Below are positions 10,577 through 22,271 of a stretch of 64,000 nt of DNA, piece after piece; the first letter of the stretch is position 1, and each line of letters opens with the position of its first letter. The notes beneath the pieces were generated by a model. That model had not been told where the DNA came from. It made no database searches and saw only the letters and a program-made list of their open reading frames with translations. The stretch comes from Atherinomorus stipes (lineage: Eukaryota > Chordata > Actinopteri > Atheriniformes > Atherinidae). The position numbers and the translations under genes are program-made. The stretch lies in NCBI GenBank assembly GCA_023101725.1, contig JALJCO010012689.1, positions 1 through 64,000 of the forward strand, in the 5' to 3' direction.

Positions 10577-11890
10577 CACATTTGTGGAAATGCTGTATTT
10601 TTGGAAAATCTGCCCAGACCGTGTGGTTAAGGAATGGTGGAGCCAACATGGTAAAAGGAATGAAGCTAGCTGAACATCAAGACTTGAACTGTAGTGCTCA
10701 CACTCTACAGCTTGTAATCGACAATGGCCTTTCCATTCAGAGAGCCGTGCTGGACATTACTGTTCTGCCACATTGAAGAGCTGTGCAGGTCACTTTGGTC
10801 ACACAGTGCTGGCCAAACAAAGGCTGAAAGCAATTCAAGAGGAGCTTGGCCTCCCAACACACAGCATCATCCAAGCTTTTCAGACTCACTGGAACTCAAC
10901 ATTACACATGCTGCAGAGGATGTAGGAGCAGTGGTGTGCACTTAATGTGGATGCAACTACCATGGCCATACAGTATCAGCTGTCCATCTGCTGCAAACTG
11001 GGATATTGTATCAATCCTGATTGAGACATTGGAACCACTTGGGGAAGTGACACTGGAAATGAGCTACTCAGTCTTCTGCCTTATGCGTAATCCCTGTTAT
11101 ATCTGTTCTGAAACTGATGCTGCAAAATGAGGGTCCATCTTCAGGCACCAAAACCTTGCGCAAGACAATCCTTGACAGCTTGACAAGGCGATTCTCCAAA
11201 GTAGAGGACACAAGTGTTTGGTGTTGGCAACTGTCCTTGATCCCTGTTCCAAGGACAGGGTCTCCACTTCAGCGGAGACACATGACATGGCAAAAACAGC
11301 GGAAAAGACTGGTGAAGCAGAGGATCCAGCGAAAAGAATGAGAGTCCAGACCGATTGCACTCCAACTCTTGTGGACAGTCTGTATGTTAAATTTCTTGGA
11401 GCAGCTCACTGCACAGATGCGGACCAGCTGGAGTGTTACCTGCAGCAATCATACCCAGCCTTTGGAGTGGTGGAATAGAAATGAGGAAAGACTTCAAAGA
11501 TTTGCTGTGCTGGCCAGAAAATATCTCTGTCCACCACCTTTCGCTGTCCCAAGTGAGCCAGTGTTCAGCGAGGTGGGGATCCTCTATGACAGGGGTACCC
11601 AAGTCCAGTCCTTGAGAGCTACTATCCTGCACATTTTGGTTGCATCCCTTGTCCAGCGCACCTGAGTCAAATGAATGGCTCATTACCAGTACCTTGCAGA
11701 GCTGAATGACGTATTGGGAGGGTATGTTCTAAAAACTGCAGGATAGTAGCTATTAAGGACCGGACTTGGGCACCCCTGCTCTACGACAAGCAAAGAAGCC
11801 GCCTTTCTGGAGAGAATGCAAAGAAGTGCTGTTTCCTCCATTAAAATATTGGGCTTCTCAACGGAAATGACTGACTTTGAGGGAAAGCTC
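10577..11890 (+). pseudogene. hAT transposase pseudogene (ZBED-like), broken
   Basis: Pieces of one hAT transposase appear in order but in changing frames: NGGANMVKGMKLAE with CSAHTLQLVI (about 10630-10730); HFGHTVLAKQRLKAIQEELG then TLHMLQRM (about 10790-10920); WDIVSILIETLEPL (about 11000-11045); LRKTILDSLTRRFSKVEDT (about 11150-11210); VLATVLDPCSKDR (about 11220-11260); and the C-terminal dimerisation block LARKYLCPPPFAVPSEPVFS (about 11508-11570). The last block continues as RSRLSGENAKK (about 11790-11825) after a 189-bp MITE. The family's RW motif reads HW. Stops and frameshifts throughout rule out a product. The N-terminal BED finger is not visible. Confidence 0.82.
11590..11778. mobile_element. 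hAT-type MITE inserted in hAT pseudogene
   Basis: Ends CAGGGGTACCCAAGTCC and, inversely, CAGGGGTGCCCAAGTCC; the flanking eight bases are CTCTATGA (11582-11589) and CTCTACGA (11779-11786). Removing it plus one target copy rejoins the transposase GILYD / YDKQRSRLSG segment, which proves insertion after the transposase was in place. It is 189 bp and non-coding, the same family as 13487-13699. Confidence 0.88.
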
Positions 11891-11937
11891 CCACTCCCAC
11901 TGACTTTTTCTTTTATATTCTAGATCAGCCGTGGCCA

Positions 11938-12365
11938 AGTCCTGGTAGTAAAGCGGTAAGGCTTTGATTCAAAAGACCCGGATTCGAGTCCCCAATATGG
12001 CACTCAGGTGAACCACCATGGGCCCTTAAGCAAGGTCCTTAACCCCCACCAAATGCTCCCTGGGCGCTGTAATGGGCTCTATGCACGACTCCACTACTTC
12101 CTGAACTTAAGGTTGCTCCTTTGTTTCCTGTCTGTCATTACTAGATAATTGATTAATCCAGGTGTCCAGTGGCCAGTTACACCTGGATTAATCAGTTCGG
12201 CCAGTAATGAAAGACAGGAAATAAAGGAGCAACCTTAAGTTCAGGAAATAGTGGAGCTGCGCATAGAGCCCATTGGCAGTGCAGTCCACTGCTGTCAGGT
12301 CAAAATTGAGATCGGTTAAATGCAGAGACCGAATTTCCCATTTCGTGATTAATGGAGTATAAATT
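11938..12365 (+). repeat. tRNA-derived SINE split by a MITE
   Basis: The head has the A-box region GTGGCCAAGTCCTGGTAGT and a good B box (GGATTCGAGTCCC). The body has GCAAGGTCCTTAACCCCCA and TGCTCCCTGGGCGCTG. After the 12071-12274 insertion the SINE resumes with CAGTCCACTGCTG, AATGCAGAGACCGAATTTCCC and a GGATTAAT-type end. The same family occurs reversed at 14750-14972. Confidence 0.75.
12071..12274. mobile_element. Fold-back MITE, copy 2
   Basis: Terminal repeats AATGGGCTCTATGC and GCATAGAGCCCATT are perfect inverses. The arms continue almost to the centre, with CTGAACTTAAGGTTGCTCC mirrored by GGAGCAACCTTAAGTTCAG. It interrupts a SINE. Family partner at 4009-4227. Confidence 0.85.
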
Positions 12366-12799
12366 ATCAATCTCTAATCTGTTAAAAGTCTAATCCTTTA
12401 AATAACAGAGAAATGCTGGAAAGGGAAGCTTAATTGTAATTATCAGTTTGCTGACGTTCATAATGAGCTGAAACCCAGATAGAGAAGATTCATGGAAGAT
12501 GAGGAACAAAAAGGAACAAAGCAAAAATGATAACCTTTTAAAATATTTGGGCTGGAACAACTCCATTATGTGTTTGGTTATAAAGAGTGGGACAGGAGTA
12601 CTAGACTAGACTTCAGAGACCACTTTTCATTACTATGCTTAACATTTTATGTGAATGGGCCACTACATTTGATTGACCGTGCGTTATTAAATTAAGTCCC
12701 ATAAAAACAATAAAGTCTGTTAAATTTGATTTTATTACATCAGTTCACAACTAAAAGAGTCTAAGAGTAGTTTCCAGAGAGGAACCCAAAATTACTCAC

Positions 12800-12985
12800 C
12801 AGGGCAGGGATCAACTCCAGACGTCCAGCACGTTTCCCTGCTGCAACACACCTGACTCAAATTAAGGGGTCGTTAAGAGGCTGGTGCAAAACTTGCAAAC
12901 AAGCTACTGGAGAAGCATTTAATTTGAACCAGGTGTGTTGCAGTAGAAAAACACTGAAAACCTGCAGTAGACTAGCTGAAGAAGT
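12800..12985. repeat. hAT-type MITE, diverged copy
   Basis: Contains CAGGGATCAACTCCAGACGTCC, CTGCAACACACCTGACTCAAATTA and, mirrored, AACCAGGTGTGTTGCAG. Related to the CCTCAAGG MITE family but without readable termini. Confidence 0.5.
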
Positions 12986-13198
12986 TCAGAGTTTGTGAAC
13001 CCTCCCCTAAGGAAACCACTGGCAACAGTAGCTGTGGTTCAAATAAAATGTTTACTTTTTATCTACCGTGCAATTTATGGATTGTGTTTAGCTTAAGAGG
13101 CAATAAAACAGAAATAAAGATGTGTGTAATCTGCATTATGAGAGTTACTAAAGTGGTCCCATCAAGAGGCAACAGGGATTTAAAAGAATAGTACACCC

Positions 13199-14296
13199 AC
13201 AGAATGATGTGGGTTCATTTTCTACTTACCATCATGCTGAGCAAGACTCTGGAGCACTTTTTTAATATCTAGAATGCAGCCGGAGATCGGACAGTTTTTC
13301 GTTTTCCCCCAACTTTCATATGATGAAGTTCACCTGCGACTGAACCAAAAAGGTCAATAAAAGTCCACAAAAACTTGGCAATATTCCTCCATACTGCTCG
13401 TCCAATGTAATCCAAGTGTCCTGAGTGGGTAATGTCCATAATTTCTTTGAAACGACATCATTTAGTATATTTTTTATAGACTAAACCAGGGTTTCTCAAC
13501 CCTTGTCTTCAGGGACCCCTGCCATGCATGCATTCCAGGTTTCCAACTCCACCACACCTGATTCAGATCAACTCAACTGCTCATCAAGTTCTTTGCAAGC
13601 TGCTAACGAGCCTTTCATCTGAGTCAGGTGTGTTGAAATAGGAATATCTTGAAACCCAGCAGGGCAGGGGTCCCTGAGGACCAGGATTGAGAAGCACTGG
13701 CCTAAACAGGACTACATCTACTGTAGCTGCCACAAAACGCGCCCCTGCAAGTTCACGACACTATGGAAGCCGCAGCAGACGAGATTGTGCATTCTCCTTT
13801 TCTTTCTTTCTTTGTTTTAAATCAATAGCCAACCCCTGTTGTGTTTGTCCCTGTTTGTGTGCAGCTCGTTTGCTCTTAGCACAATGTAAACAGCTAATTT
13901 CTTCCTCTATGCTTGCATTATCGGCAGATGAGGCGCTGAACGCCGGCGGCTTCCGTAGCGTCGTGAACTTGCACGAACAAGCGAATAGAAAAAGCAATGT
14001 ACTACTGTTTGGGCTATAAAAAATATACTAAATGAATGATGTCGTTTTGAGTAAATTATGGACTCTACCCACTCCGGAAACTTGGATTACATTGGACGAG
14101 CAGTATGGACGAATATTGACAAATTTTTGTGGACTTTTATGAACCTTTTTGGTTCAGTTGCCGGGGAAATCCATTATATGAAAATTTGGGGGATAACGAA
14201 CCCCCGATCTGCTTTTGAATGATTAAAAAAGTGCTTCACAATCTTGCTCAGCATAATGGTGAGTAGAAAATGAATGCACATCATTCTGATGTTGCA
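13199..14296. mobile_element. Element with ~290-bp inverted arms
   Basis: The left arm (13199-13486) and right arm (14012-14296) are reverse complements at roughly 80 percent by eye. They share AATGATGTG, TTCATTTTCTAC, ATGCTGAGCAAGA, GGACGAGCAGTATGG (right arm) / CATACTGCTCGTCC (left arm) and CGACATCATT. The 0.5 kb interior has no known protein. A hAT-type MITE (13487-13699) sits just inside the left arm and the arms resume after it. Superfamily unassigned. Confidence 0.78.
13487..13699. mobile_element. hAT-type MITE with 7/8 TSD
   Basis: Starts CAGGGTTTCTCAACCC, ends with the inverse-related GGATTGAGAAGCACTG. The flanks are GACTAAAC (13479-13486) and GCCTAAAC (13700-13707). It interrupts the element with long inverted arms, so it is the younger of the two. 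Confidence 0.8.
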
Positions 14297-14339
14297 TGGA
14301 CATGTCAACTTTCCTACAAGAGGTAACATCTTGGACAAT

Positions 14340-14645
14340 GTTTACACTACTCAGAAGGGAGCCTACAAAGCCCTCTCCCTCCCCACCTTGGAGCCTCAGA
14401 CCAATCCACTGTTATGCTAATCCCTGCATACAGACCACTGGTTAAGGTGAGTAAACCAGCCAAGAAGGAGATCCAGGTGTGGCCAGAGGGGTCATTAGAG
14501 GCTCTCCAGGATTGTTTCTTCACCACCGACTGGAGCATGTTCAGACATGCAGCCACTTACAACACCATAGACCTCAGTACATCGAGACCGTCATGGCCTA
14601 CATGAGGAAGTGCGTGGGAAACGTCGTGGTCTCCAGAACCATCTC
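14340..14645 (+). pseudogene. Non-LTR retrotransposon pol fragment
   Basis: Plus-strand frames give the region between endonuclease and reverse transcriptase of fish LINEs: [18 protein letters not shown], then [19 protein letters not shown] (about 14414-14560). A frame change follows, then [20 protein letters not shown] (about 14587-14645). It is too short to assign a clade and cannot be functional. Confidence 0.6.
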
Positions 14646-14749
14646 CTAACATCTACTGGAACATAATGTTAGCTTAGCAGCGTGACAGCTAGCTTGCTTG
14701 TATCCAAACATATGAAGCTTACTATGTTTTTTTTTTGTTATACTTGTAT

Positions 14750-14972
14750 GATCCCTGAGGGGAAATTAGGGCTCTGCATTTCACCCATCTCTGTACTGTG
14801 AGTATCAGAGAGCAGTGGGCTGCTACTTAAAGCAGCCGAGGGAGCAGTTGGTGGGGGGTTAAGGACCTTGCTCCACAGTGGTACACCCAGGGGTCGTGTC
14901 GGGGAATTGAACCCAGGTCCTCCGCGCCCAAGCCCACGACGCGACCACTGGGCTATCCACTCCCACGAACGA
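14750..14972 (-). repeat. tRNA-derived SINE
   Basis: On the minus strand: GGATAGCCCAGTGGTCGCG (A-box region), ACCTGGGTTCAATTCCCC (B box), GCAAGGTCCTTAACCCCCCA, ACTGCTCCC, AATGCAGAGCCCTAATTTCC and a CCTCAGGGAT end. Same family as the split SINE at 11938-12365, opposite orientation. Confidence 0.78.
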
Positions 14973-15094
14973 TAAGCAAACAGAGGTGGTCCAGTCAAGT
15001 GTGTGAAAATATGTGAAAACTAACGGCTAGCGAGAGGGGGGAGGTGGACGGTCTTCTACGGGAGAGAGGGGAGGAGGTGTCTTCTTCTGGGCGG

Positions 15095-15250
15095 CTAACC
15101 AGAACATGGGTTATACTGTATAACCCAGAAAATGGGTTATTTTTTGAAAAATAAACCATATTACATATTAGCCATGTAACCCAGAAAAATTATTCTCTGA
15201 AAAAAAAATAACCCCTAATTTCAACCCAACCCAAATGACCCAGATTATGG
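15095..15250. repeat. Degenerate repeat with AACCCA/TGGGTT motifs
   Basis: Alternating TAACCCAGAAAATGGGTTA-type segments form small inverted repeats, and a C-rich AACCCAACCCAAATGACCCA tract follows. Such motifs occur in fish non-autonomous repeats. No ends are resolved. Confidence 0.35.
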
Positions 15251-15254
15251 GCTG

Positions 15255-16917
15255 AAGAAAGAACCCAAGAGTTTTGTATGTGTATTCTTGTCAAGCAGAA
15301 AAATTTCAGCTATTATTTTTCGTCAAGGATTAATTGTTCTACTCTGATTTATTGTTGTCCATGCAGGAGTAATAATGGATGGATATGAGCGAAGAATAAA
15401 TAAAAGAGACAAAAAAAAAAAAAAAAACACAAAACAGCAAAAGTAAGATATGATTATAAAAATTATAGGATTTTTTTTTCGTTTTGCTATTTTGGCTGCT
15501 GGTTGCAGAGTTTTTGTCCCACAGTAACGAGATGGACATCTTTGTAATCAGCAGAACCTCTGCTCTCTAAAGCAGACAGTGCCGTTCTCATGTTTATACA
15601 TGCCCATATGTGTTTGGGGACTGAACTCTGGTTTGGATACCAGCTCATAGCTGAGCATGATTTTGATATGATTCATGTTACAGTAGGATTGCTGCACGTT
15701 TGCATGTCCAAAGGTCAACTGTGCATATTCCCTCTGCATAGGGGGTCTCATGATGAATAGGTTAATAATTACTGACAACAGAGATGACTGCCTACATGAG
15801 AATGAGTAAAAAAAAATATATATATATTTTTCCAGCCTTGGAGGTAAGCAGTGCTCCACCTTTATCGGATAAAAATCCTTCTGCAGCTTTTTTTCCAGCC
15901 AGGAAAAAACAAAAAACCCCAATACAAACATTATCTCATCCATCTGATCTTCATCACTTAAAGGTCCTAAAAATGATTATCAGCATTAAATTTTGTTCTA
16001 CAAATGATTGTTCGGCCTTTGAACTTTTGGTTTTTGATTCTGCTTTTGGGATTCATGTTTTCTCTGAGCCTCCTTGCAGCATGCGGTTAGAAATGAATCA
16101 CTTCATTAATTTGATAAGTTATAAATTTTACTTATTAAGAGTTATTAGATTAGTAAATTGTTGTACGGTACATTGGCTGCAGACTGCAGTGCTTCCCGCG
16201 AAATATGTCAAGCTTTTCTTTCATCAATGAAATAATGGGCTAAATGAGAAATTGATAGAAAATTCGCCAAGAATTACAGCCTATTGGTTCTTTTTGATCT
16301 TCAAAAGAAATTATGACGCCTGCCTTTTCCTGCTGACTCGGAGGAGGGAAAGGCTGATGTCACACCAGGACTTTATGAAAAAAAAAAAAAATCTTGCATT
16401 AATGATTTGCGGATAAGGCCATAAATAATAAGTACATTTGCACACATACCTATTTATTTAATGTGCAGGGGTATCACTTTTCCTTCCCTCTTTGAAATGA
16501 TTTTTTAAACAGTCTTTGTTATTTACAATAAATGCACAGTTACAAATTTCATCTGATAGAACGACGACTCGCTAAGTTTTGAGCAAAGCAATAAACACAC
16601 CGCTGAGGCTTTGAGACAGAGATTCAGGGTCGGTACAGAAATAGCTGCCAGAGTTGCTGAACTCTGCGATCCCATCAGTGTACGAAGCTGCAGTCAAGGA
16701 TGCCAAACGTTCATCTGATAACGTTTTCTGATGCAGTTCTTAAAACAAATCAAGGAAGAACATAAATTCTCTGATATGTCACAGATAAAGAGCCAAAAAC
16801 AGCTCAGGTTCAGGAAGTTTGCTGGGGGGTTACTCACAGGAAAACTGGAATTACTTCTGTTCAGGAACATTTCTGGGGCAAAATATAAGTGTATCCAAGC
16901 TCAGTTGTCGTTTCATT
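15255..16917. other. Long unique stretch, no gene recognised
   Basis: No repeat partner in the window and no exon with family motifs. The A+T-rich block around 16080-16330 contains many TTAATT/ATTAAG homeodomain-type cores and lacks repeat features. It could be regulatory, but nothing here proves it. Confidence 0.35.
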
Positions 16918-17120
16918 GAATGATACATCCATCTGTTTTGTTAAACCTGCTTTATCCTGGGGCTGGAACAGCTGGGCACATCCTGTCCAGGTCACCAGCA
17001 CATAAAAGTGAGACAAATGACTGTGCATGCTCATATTCACTCCCAGGGTCAATTTAGAAACACCAATTAACCTAACATGCATTTTCCTGGACTTGAGGAG
17101 GATGTCAGGAGAAGACCCTG
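16918..17120 (+). repeat. Dispersed fish repeat, second copy
   Basis: The order ATACATCCATCTG, GCTTTATCCTGGGGCTGG, CATCCTGTCCAGGTC, CAATTTAGAAACACC, AATTAACCTAACATGCA and GGACTTGAGGAGGA follows a repeat found widely in teleosts. Related fragment at 8149-8275. Confidence 0.6.
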
Positions 17121-17947
17121 AATTATCTACCTAATTAAAGCCAAATTTGTAACTAAATGATGCAGTTGGTGTTGTTTTTATCTTTTCTCTGGATTACCTG
17201 CAGAATAAAGCAGAACACTGTCCTCTTTTAATCACTTCTTATTGATGTTTTGTGGTATGAGATGGAGGTATGTGACTTTTTCTTTGCTACGTCTTCATTT
17301 TCTAACCTGCTACTGTGAGAACCTTTGAGGTGAAATAGGGTCGTGTTTTTTCAAAAACACAATTAATAGGTTTTCTGTAACTGGGCCCCATATTTGAGTA
17401 TCAAAACTATAATTAGATAAGCCATGTTGGAAGAAAAGGTGCTTTCATCTTCTTAAACCAGTGGTTTAGAAAGTATTACACATTAAGAAATGATAGCTTC
17501 AGACTGCTCTCTAATCCTGTGCTGTGAGGGTGAACACAGACACACTTGCAAGAAGTTGGTTAAAAAAAAAAGTTTGAGATTTCCAAGAGATTTGGGCCCT
17601 CAGATTAAAAAATTTCACACCTTAAATGACTTGTTGAGGTTGTGATTTGGTTAGAGTAATTGTGGTAACGGACAGCCGATGCAAACATCAAAGATTTGTC
17701 AGGTTTTATCCTTATCAGTAGCCATGAGCTACTCATAAGAAGCCGCCTACAAAATTAAATTAAATCATAACCTCACAGCAGAAGACGGTAGGAGAAAGAT
17801 AACCTTTCATGGGAGATAGGAAGTTAAGGCATTAAATTTGTACTCTGGCTTAAAAGCGTCCGATTTAGGATCCAGACGCCAAACCATGCTTACATCAGAG
17901 GTCACGTTATGTCTGATATTTTAAAATTTGGGACCTGTTAGATCACC
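17121..17947. other. Intergenic, nothing recognised
   Basis: A+T-rich, no repeat terminus, no plausible exon. Confidence 0.35.
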
Positions 17948-18985
17948 TTAAAGGAGCTCTATCAAGAAAACTGGACTTTTAAGAGCTTTTAATCGTGTTA
18001 GTGTGTTATTTCCTCATAAAACTTAATTTTATGTTTTTTCTTCATTCATGTATATTTGAGTAATCTATATGACTCTAAATGGATTTTTAGTCAAGCTTTA
18101 GCTCCCCTTCCAAAGGCTGTGTACGCAGAAATACCTACGTAGACATCATTTCTCCAAATTTCACCAATCATGAAGCGCCAAATACATGTGTGCAGCATCG
18201 TATTTGCCCACTTTGAGAGTCAGAGAATCCTAACATATCCACTCTTTCTGCGGAAAAAGCGAACAGCCCACTGGAAGACTTTCTCTGAGAGTTAACAAGA
18301 AAGGCCTTTCTCTCTTTTGTATTTTAATTTAAATTTTTCTTTCACATCTTTTAGCTCCAGATGATTGCAAGTTCGAAAAAAGTTGCATTTGGCATGGGGG
18401 GGGGGGGTATTTTGTTGTAACAGACAATGGATCTCCTCACCAGAAGTGGTTAGATTTTGTCTTCAGGAGGAGAAAAAAAAACCTTCAACTTTGTGTGTGA
18501 ACTCCACTCCTGACAGCTTCATGAATCTCTGGGAATACCTCTGAAACGTGACGCAGTTCCCACCATAAAAACGCCTCATGGACAGACATAACACTGGTGA
18601 GTGAAAACGTCTCTCAGCTCAATGCTAACCGTTAGCCTATGACTTGTTTGCTAATTCCTTACTTGTCAGGTGTCTCTGTGGTACCACCAAAAACTGTCAA
18701 ATATATGGACGTAGTGTCCTGTCATGTCTGAACAGGGGAAAGTGAAGCCAGTTGGGCGTTTCCCACCATCGCTATGTTGCCATGGCGTGTCATCACTCCC
18801 AGGAAATTCTAAAATGGGCAAAGCACGGCCTCGGGACAAATGATTGACAGCTGACGTACTCTGGGCTAAATGCAAACCGAGCTAAATGTAAACGAACAGG
18901 AGCTAACGAAGATTAGCCTGACCGGCGGGATAAAGGTAAGGCATTGCTGGACTTACTGTTAGCTGGTAAAAACCACCATTTTGCT

Positions 18986-20522
18986 GGTTACATGCTGCCA
19001 TTCCGACATACTGTCATTCAGACATACCACCATTTAGACATACCAGCATTCCGAAATCCCACTATTCCGACACACAAACGTCCCACCATTCCGACAAGGC
19101 TTTCCATGAAAGGAAACATGTGCGCTGTCTGGTGCTTTACTGCAAATGGTAGAGACCCTGATTAGGCATTTTGCTTCTGCAAATGAATAAATATTTACTT
19201 GGCACAACACAATTTGGTAAAATGCCAAGAAATTTACTCCAAACCCTCCAAATAGAGCCCTCCACTGGAGCCTCAAGCCCGCGGGCCGGGCTTCGGGCCA
19301 GTAGGCTAACCTTATCATCACCTCGGGCCAGGCTTGGTCTCTCTTTTTTTAAAAAAAAAACACAGCTAGAGAGATGTGTGTGGTGTCTGTGTTCAACCAA
19401 TTTAAATGGCAACATTTGAACGCAGCAGCCGCTTTTCTCCTCTCCCCGTCGCTCACATCCCTGCCGTGCAGGTGAGACAAGCTGCTTGTTATTAGATTGA
19501 TAGTTCGACTGCTCCTAGTTGTTGTCTTTATTAAGATAAAGAAGAAAATATTTCTGATAGGCCAAAGCTTCTGCTACGTTTATCATAATAATAAACACTG
19601 AGATATGGTTTAAGTGTGTTGGCTATTGTTTCTTATTGGTGCAATATGTAGGTCAAATTACCATGCGCTGTTGCAGTTGCATTGCTGAGTCATTAAAAAA
19701 AAAAGAAGAAAAACACACAATCATAAATCAAACACCAGTCAAAATGCTTCATACACGTTACAAACTAATGTTAATATTGAAAGGAAACTAAATATACCCA
19801 CTTATGCCATAAAAGTTCTCAGAAAAGATTGGAGGTGTACCTATAACTGCACCTATATGCATTACGCACCAATTCTCATTAAATAAAATAATGCAGTCAT
19901 TAAGTTAAATAAATTCATTAACTTTATTTAAATAAAAATATCATGAATATAGCGCAATATCACGCCAAGATCCCCAATTAACTGTCATTGGAAACTGCAG
20001 TGCGCTTGCATACAGACAAGAGAATACCAGACGGATCCAATCACTGCAAATAGTTAATTACTGATTTAAAATGTAAACAAATTAAATAAATAATTTTTAA
20101 AAAGCAACAAGATTTAGATATAAGCCTAATTAACAGTGACTGATCCTGTATTTCTGCTTACAGTCAGTAATCCCTGAGATTCAGACATGAATCGAACATG
20201 TTTCACACCAGCCGGAGTTACATTAATGCTGGGAGGCAGATTATATTTCCCGTTTCAGGAGATTTTGATAACAGATTATTAAGTTGGTTTGCGAGGTTGT
20301 GGAGTCCATCTGCTGTAAAAGCAGTACAAATCTGAATTTATTTAAAGAAACTGTCGGAATTGTGGGATGTTTTTTTATTTTTTAAAATACCGTGATTCCG
20401 ACCATAGAATGAAAAAATTGACGGCATGATGAGACGTTTGGCAGAAATTTATGCGCTGCCATTTGCTGCCAATTGAGGACCCCATGTCGGAGTGGAGGAA
20501 CGTCGGAATGGCGATTGCCTTC
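18986..20522. mobile_element. MULE-like element with 10-bp TSD
   Basis: The ten bases CCATTTTGCT occur immediately before (18976-18985) and after (20523-20532) the insertion. The uninterrupted F copy at 36.9 kb has this stretch once. Ends: GGTTACATGCTGCCATTCCG on the left; GAAGGCAATCGCCATTCCG on the right read inversely. Several CATTCCGACA-type subterminal repeats (19000-19105) are a further feature of Mutator-like elements, whose target duplications are 9-10 bp. There is no transposase in its 1.5 kb, so it is non-autonomous. A GC-rich segment near 19265-19330 may mark another small insertion. Confidence 0.7.
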
Positions 20523-20585
20523 CCATTTTGCTACTCTACTGCAGACTGAGACCTTGCGGAGAGCAAACAAGGACTCAATGGTTAA

Positions 20586-22178
20586 ATCAAATCAAATAAA
20601 TAAACTTTATTTATAAGCGCTTTTCCTGCAAAGGCAACCCAAAGTGCTTTTCAAGAAAATAAAAACAAACACATTTTTAAAATAAAAACAGCCCTTCACA
20701 CACCCAAGCACAAAACACAGCACACAAAACTAAAACATTTGCACACACACACACAAACACACACACACACACCCCACACCCACCCACACTAAGACTAATA
20801 AACATCTGGCTTGACCTCTGTGAGGAAGCGATATCTTGGGGATCCGTTCACTCCAGGAGCCAGACATGGCCCTAGAGGGCCCCTGCAGGAGCCAACCAGA
20901 TCAGGGCAGGCCGGGGTCCACACCACAGTGATAGGGCTGCAGGCGGGGCCCCAGCCACCAGGACAAGGGCAGCCCCCCACCAGCTCCCTCCAGACCATGT
21001 AGGCAAAGCTCCCAGAGTGAAGGATCCCCATGAGGAAACACTGGTGTTAAAATGTTAAAACAGATAAAAAAGAGAAAGATAAGAGCAACATAGAAAAATA
21101 AATAGGTATTATAAAATTATATGCTAAAAAGTAATAAAATTAAAATACTTAAAGATAAATAAAAAATAAATAAATAATAGAGTAAAATAAGTAAATGAAA
21201 TAAAATAAAAGCTAAGTTAAAAAGGTAGGTCTTGGCCTTTCTTAAAACATCAACAGTCTTGAGCCCTGAGGTTCTTGGAGGCTGTTCCACAGACGAGGAC
21301 CGTAGTGGTGGAATGAGGCCTGCCGTGAGTTTTAGTTCTCACCTGGGGAACAATTAAAAGGCGGTACCAGAGGACCTCAGGGTCCGCGAGGGTTCATAGT
21401 TTAAAAGCAGGTCAGATAAATAAGAGGGCCCAAGACCATTAAGACATTTATAAACCACTAGAGAACCTTAAAGTCGATCCTGAAACGCACGGGAGCAATG
21501 AGCGATTTTAAAACTGGTGTTATGTGTTCGTTGGTTGTAGAACTGTGCTGCCGAGTTTGCAATAACTGTAAGCTGGAAACAGATTTTAGGAAGAGAGAGA
21601 GCAGGGCATTACAGTAGTCTATTCTACTGGAAATAAAAGCTGATCAGCACCTCCGTGTGGAAGAGAGAAATGGGGGACTTGGGATATTTTTAAGATGATA
21701 AAAACCTGTCTTTGTGAATTTTGATGTGTGGAATAAAATTCAGCTCAGAGTCGAAAAGAACACAAGTTCCACACATTGAGAAGGATTAAAATTTGTAATT
21801 TAGGTAAAATGATCTCTCTCTTGTCTTCAGGACCGATGATTAAAACTTCAGTTTTGTCCTGGTTGAGCTGTAAGAAGTTCTCTGCCATCATGACTTTATA
21901 TCTAAAATACAGTTTAAAAGGGTGTTAACTGGCTCCAGGTCATCAGGAGACACGGCGATGTAAAGCTGGGTATATAGATAGCTGTGAAAGTAATGCTGTG
22001 TCTCTGATGACGTCCCCAAGTGGCAACATGTACAGGTTAAAAAGTATCGGGCCTAAAATTGATCCTTGGGGAACCCCACACTTCATTTTATGGATTTCTG
22101 AGGAGCATGTATCCATCTACAAAAGTGTCGATCTGAGAGATGAGAGTAAACCATTTTAAAAACGGTACCTGAGAGGCC
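20586..22178 (-). mobile_element. L2/CR1-type LINE, 5'-truncated
   Basis: Same 3' end as 1504-2462, with indels, but extending about 640 bp further into the polymerase. On the minus strand around 22090-22000 a GVPQGS-type reverse transcriptase motif followed by [14 protein letters not shown] can be read, then frameshifted sequence. The CA repeat and ATCAA-type 3' terminus (20586) are shared. It lies inside element F between TGGTTA and GCCACTGG, which are contiguous in the intact F copy. Confidence 0.78.
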
Positions 22179-22271
22179 CACCAGCCACTGGCCGGCATCC
22201 GGTCTGCCGCATGTCAATCAAAAGGATACACACTCAATTGTATAATTTCAATTACAGTACAATAGATTTAA

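Noticed and set aside
15784..16230. 148-codon plus-strand frame
   Set aside because: Composition follows the A+T-rich background, it contains a simple AT repeat near its start and shows no domain.
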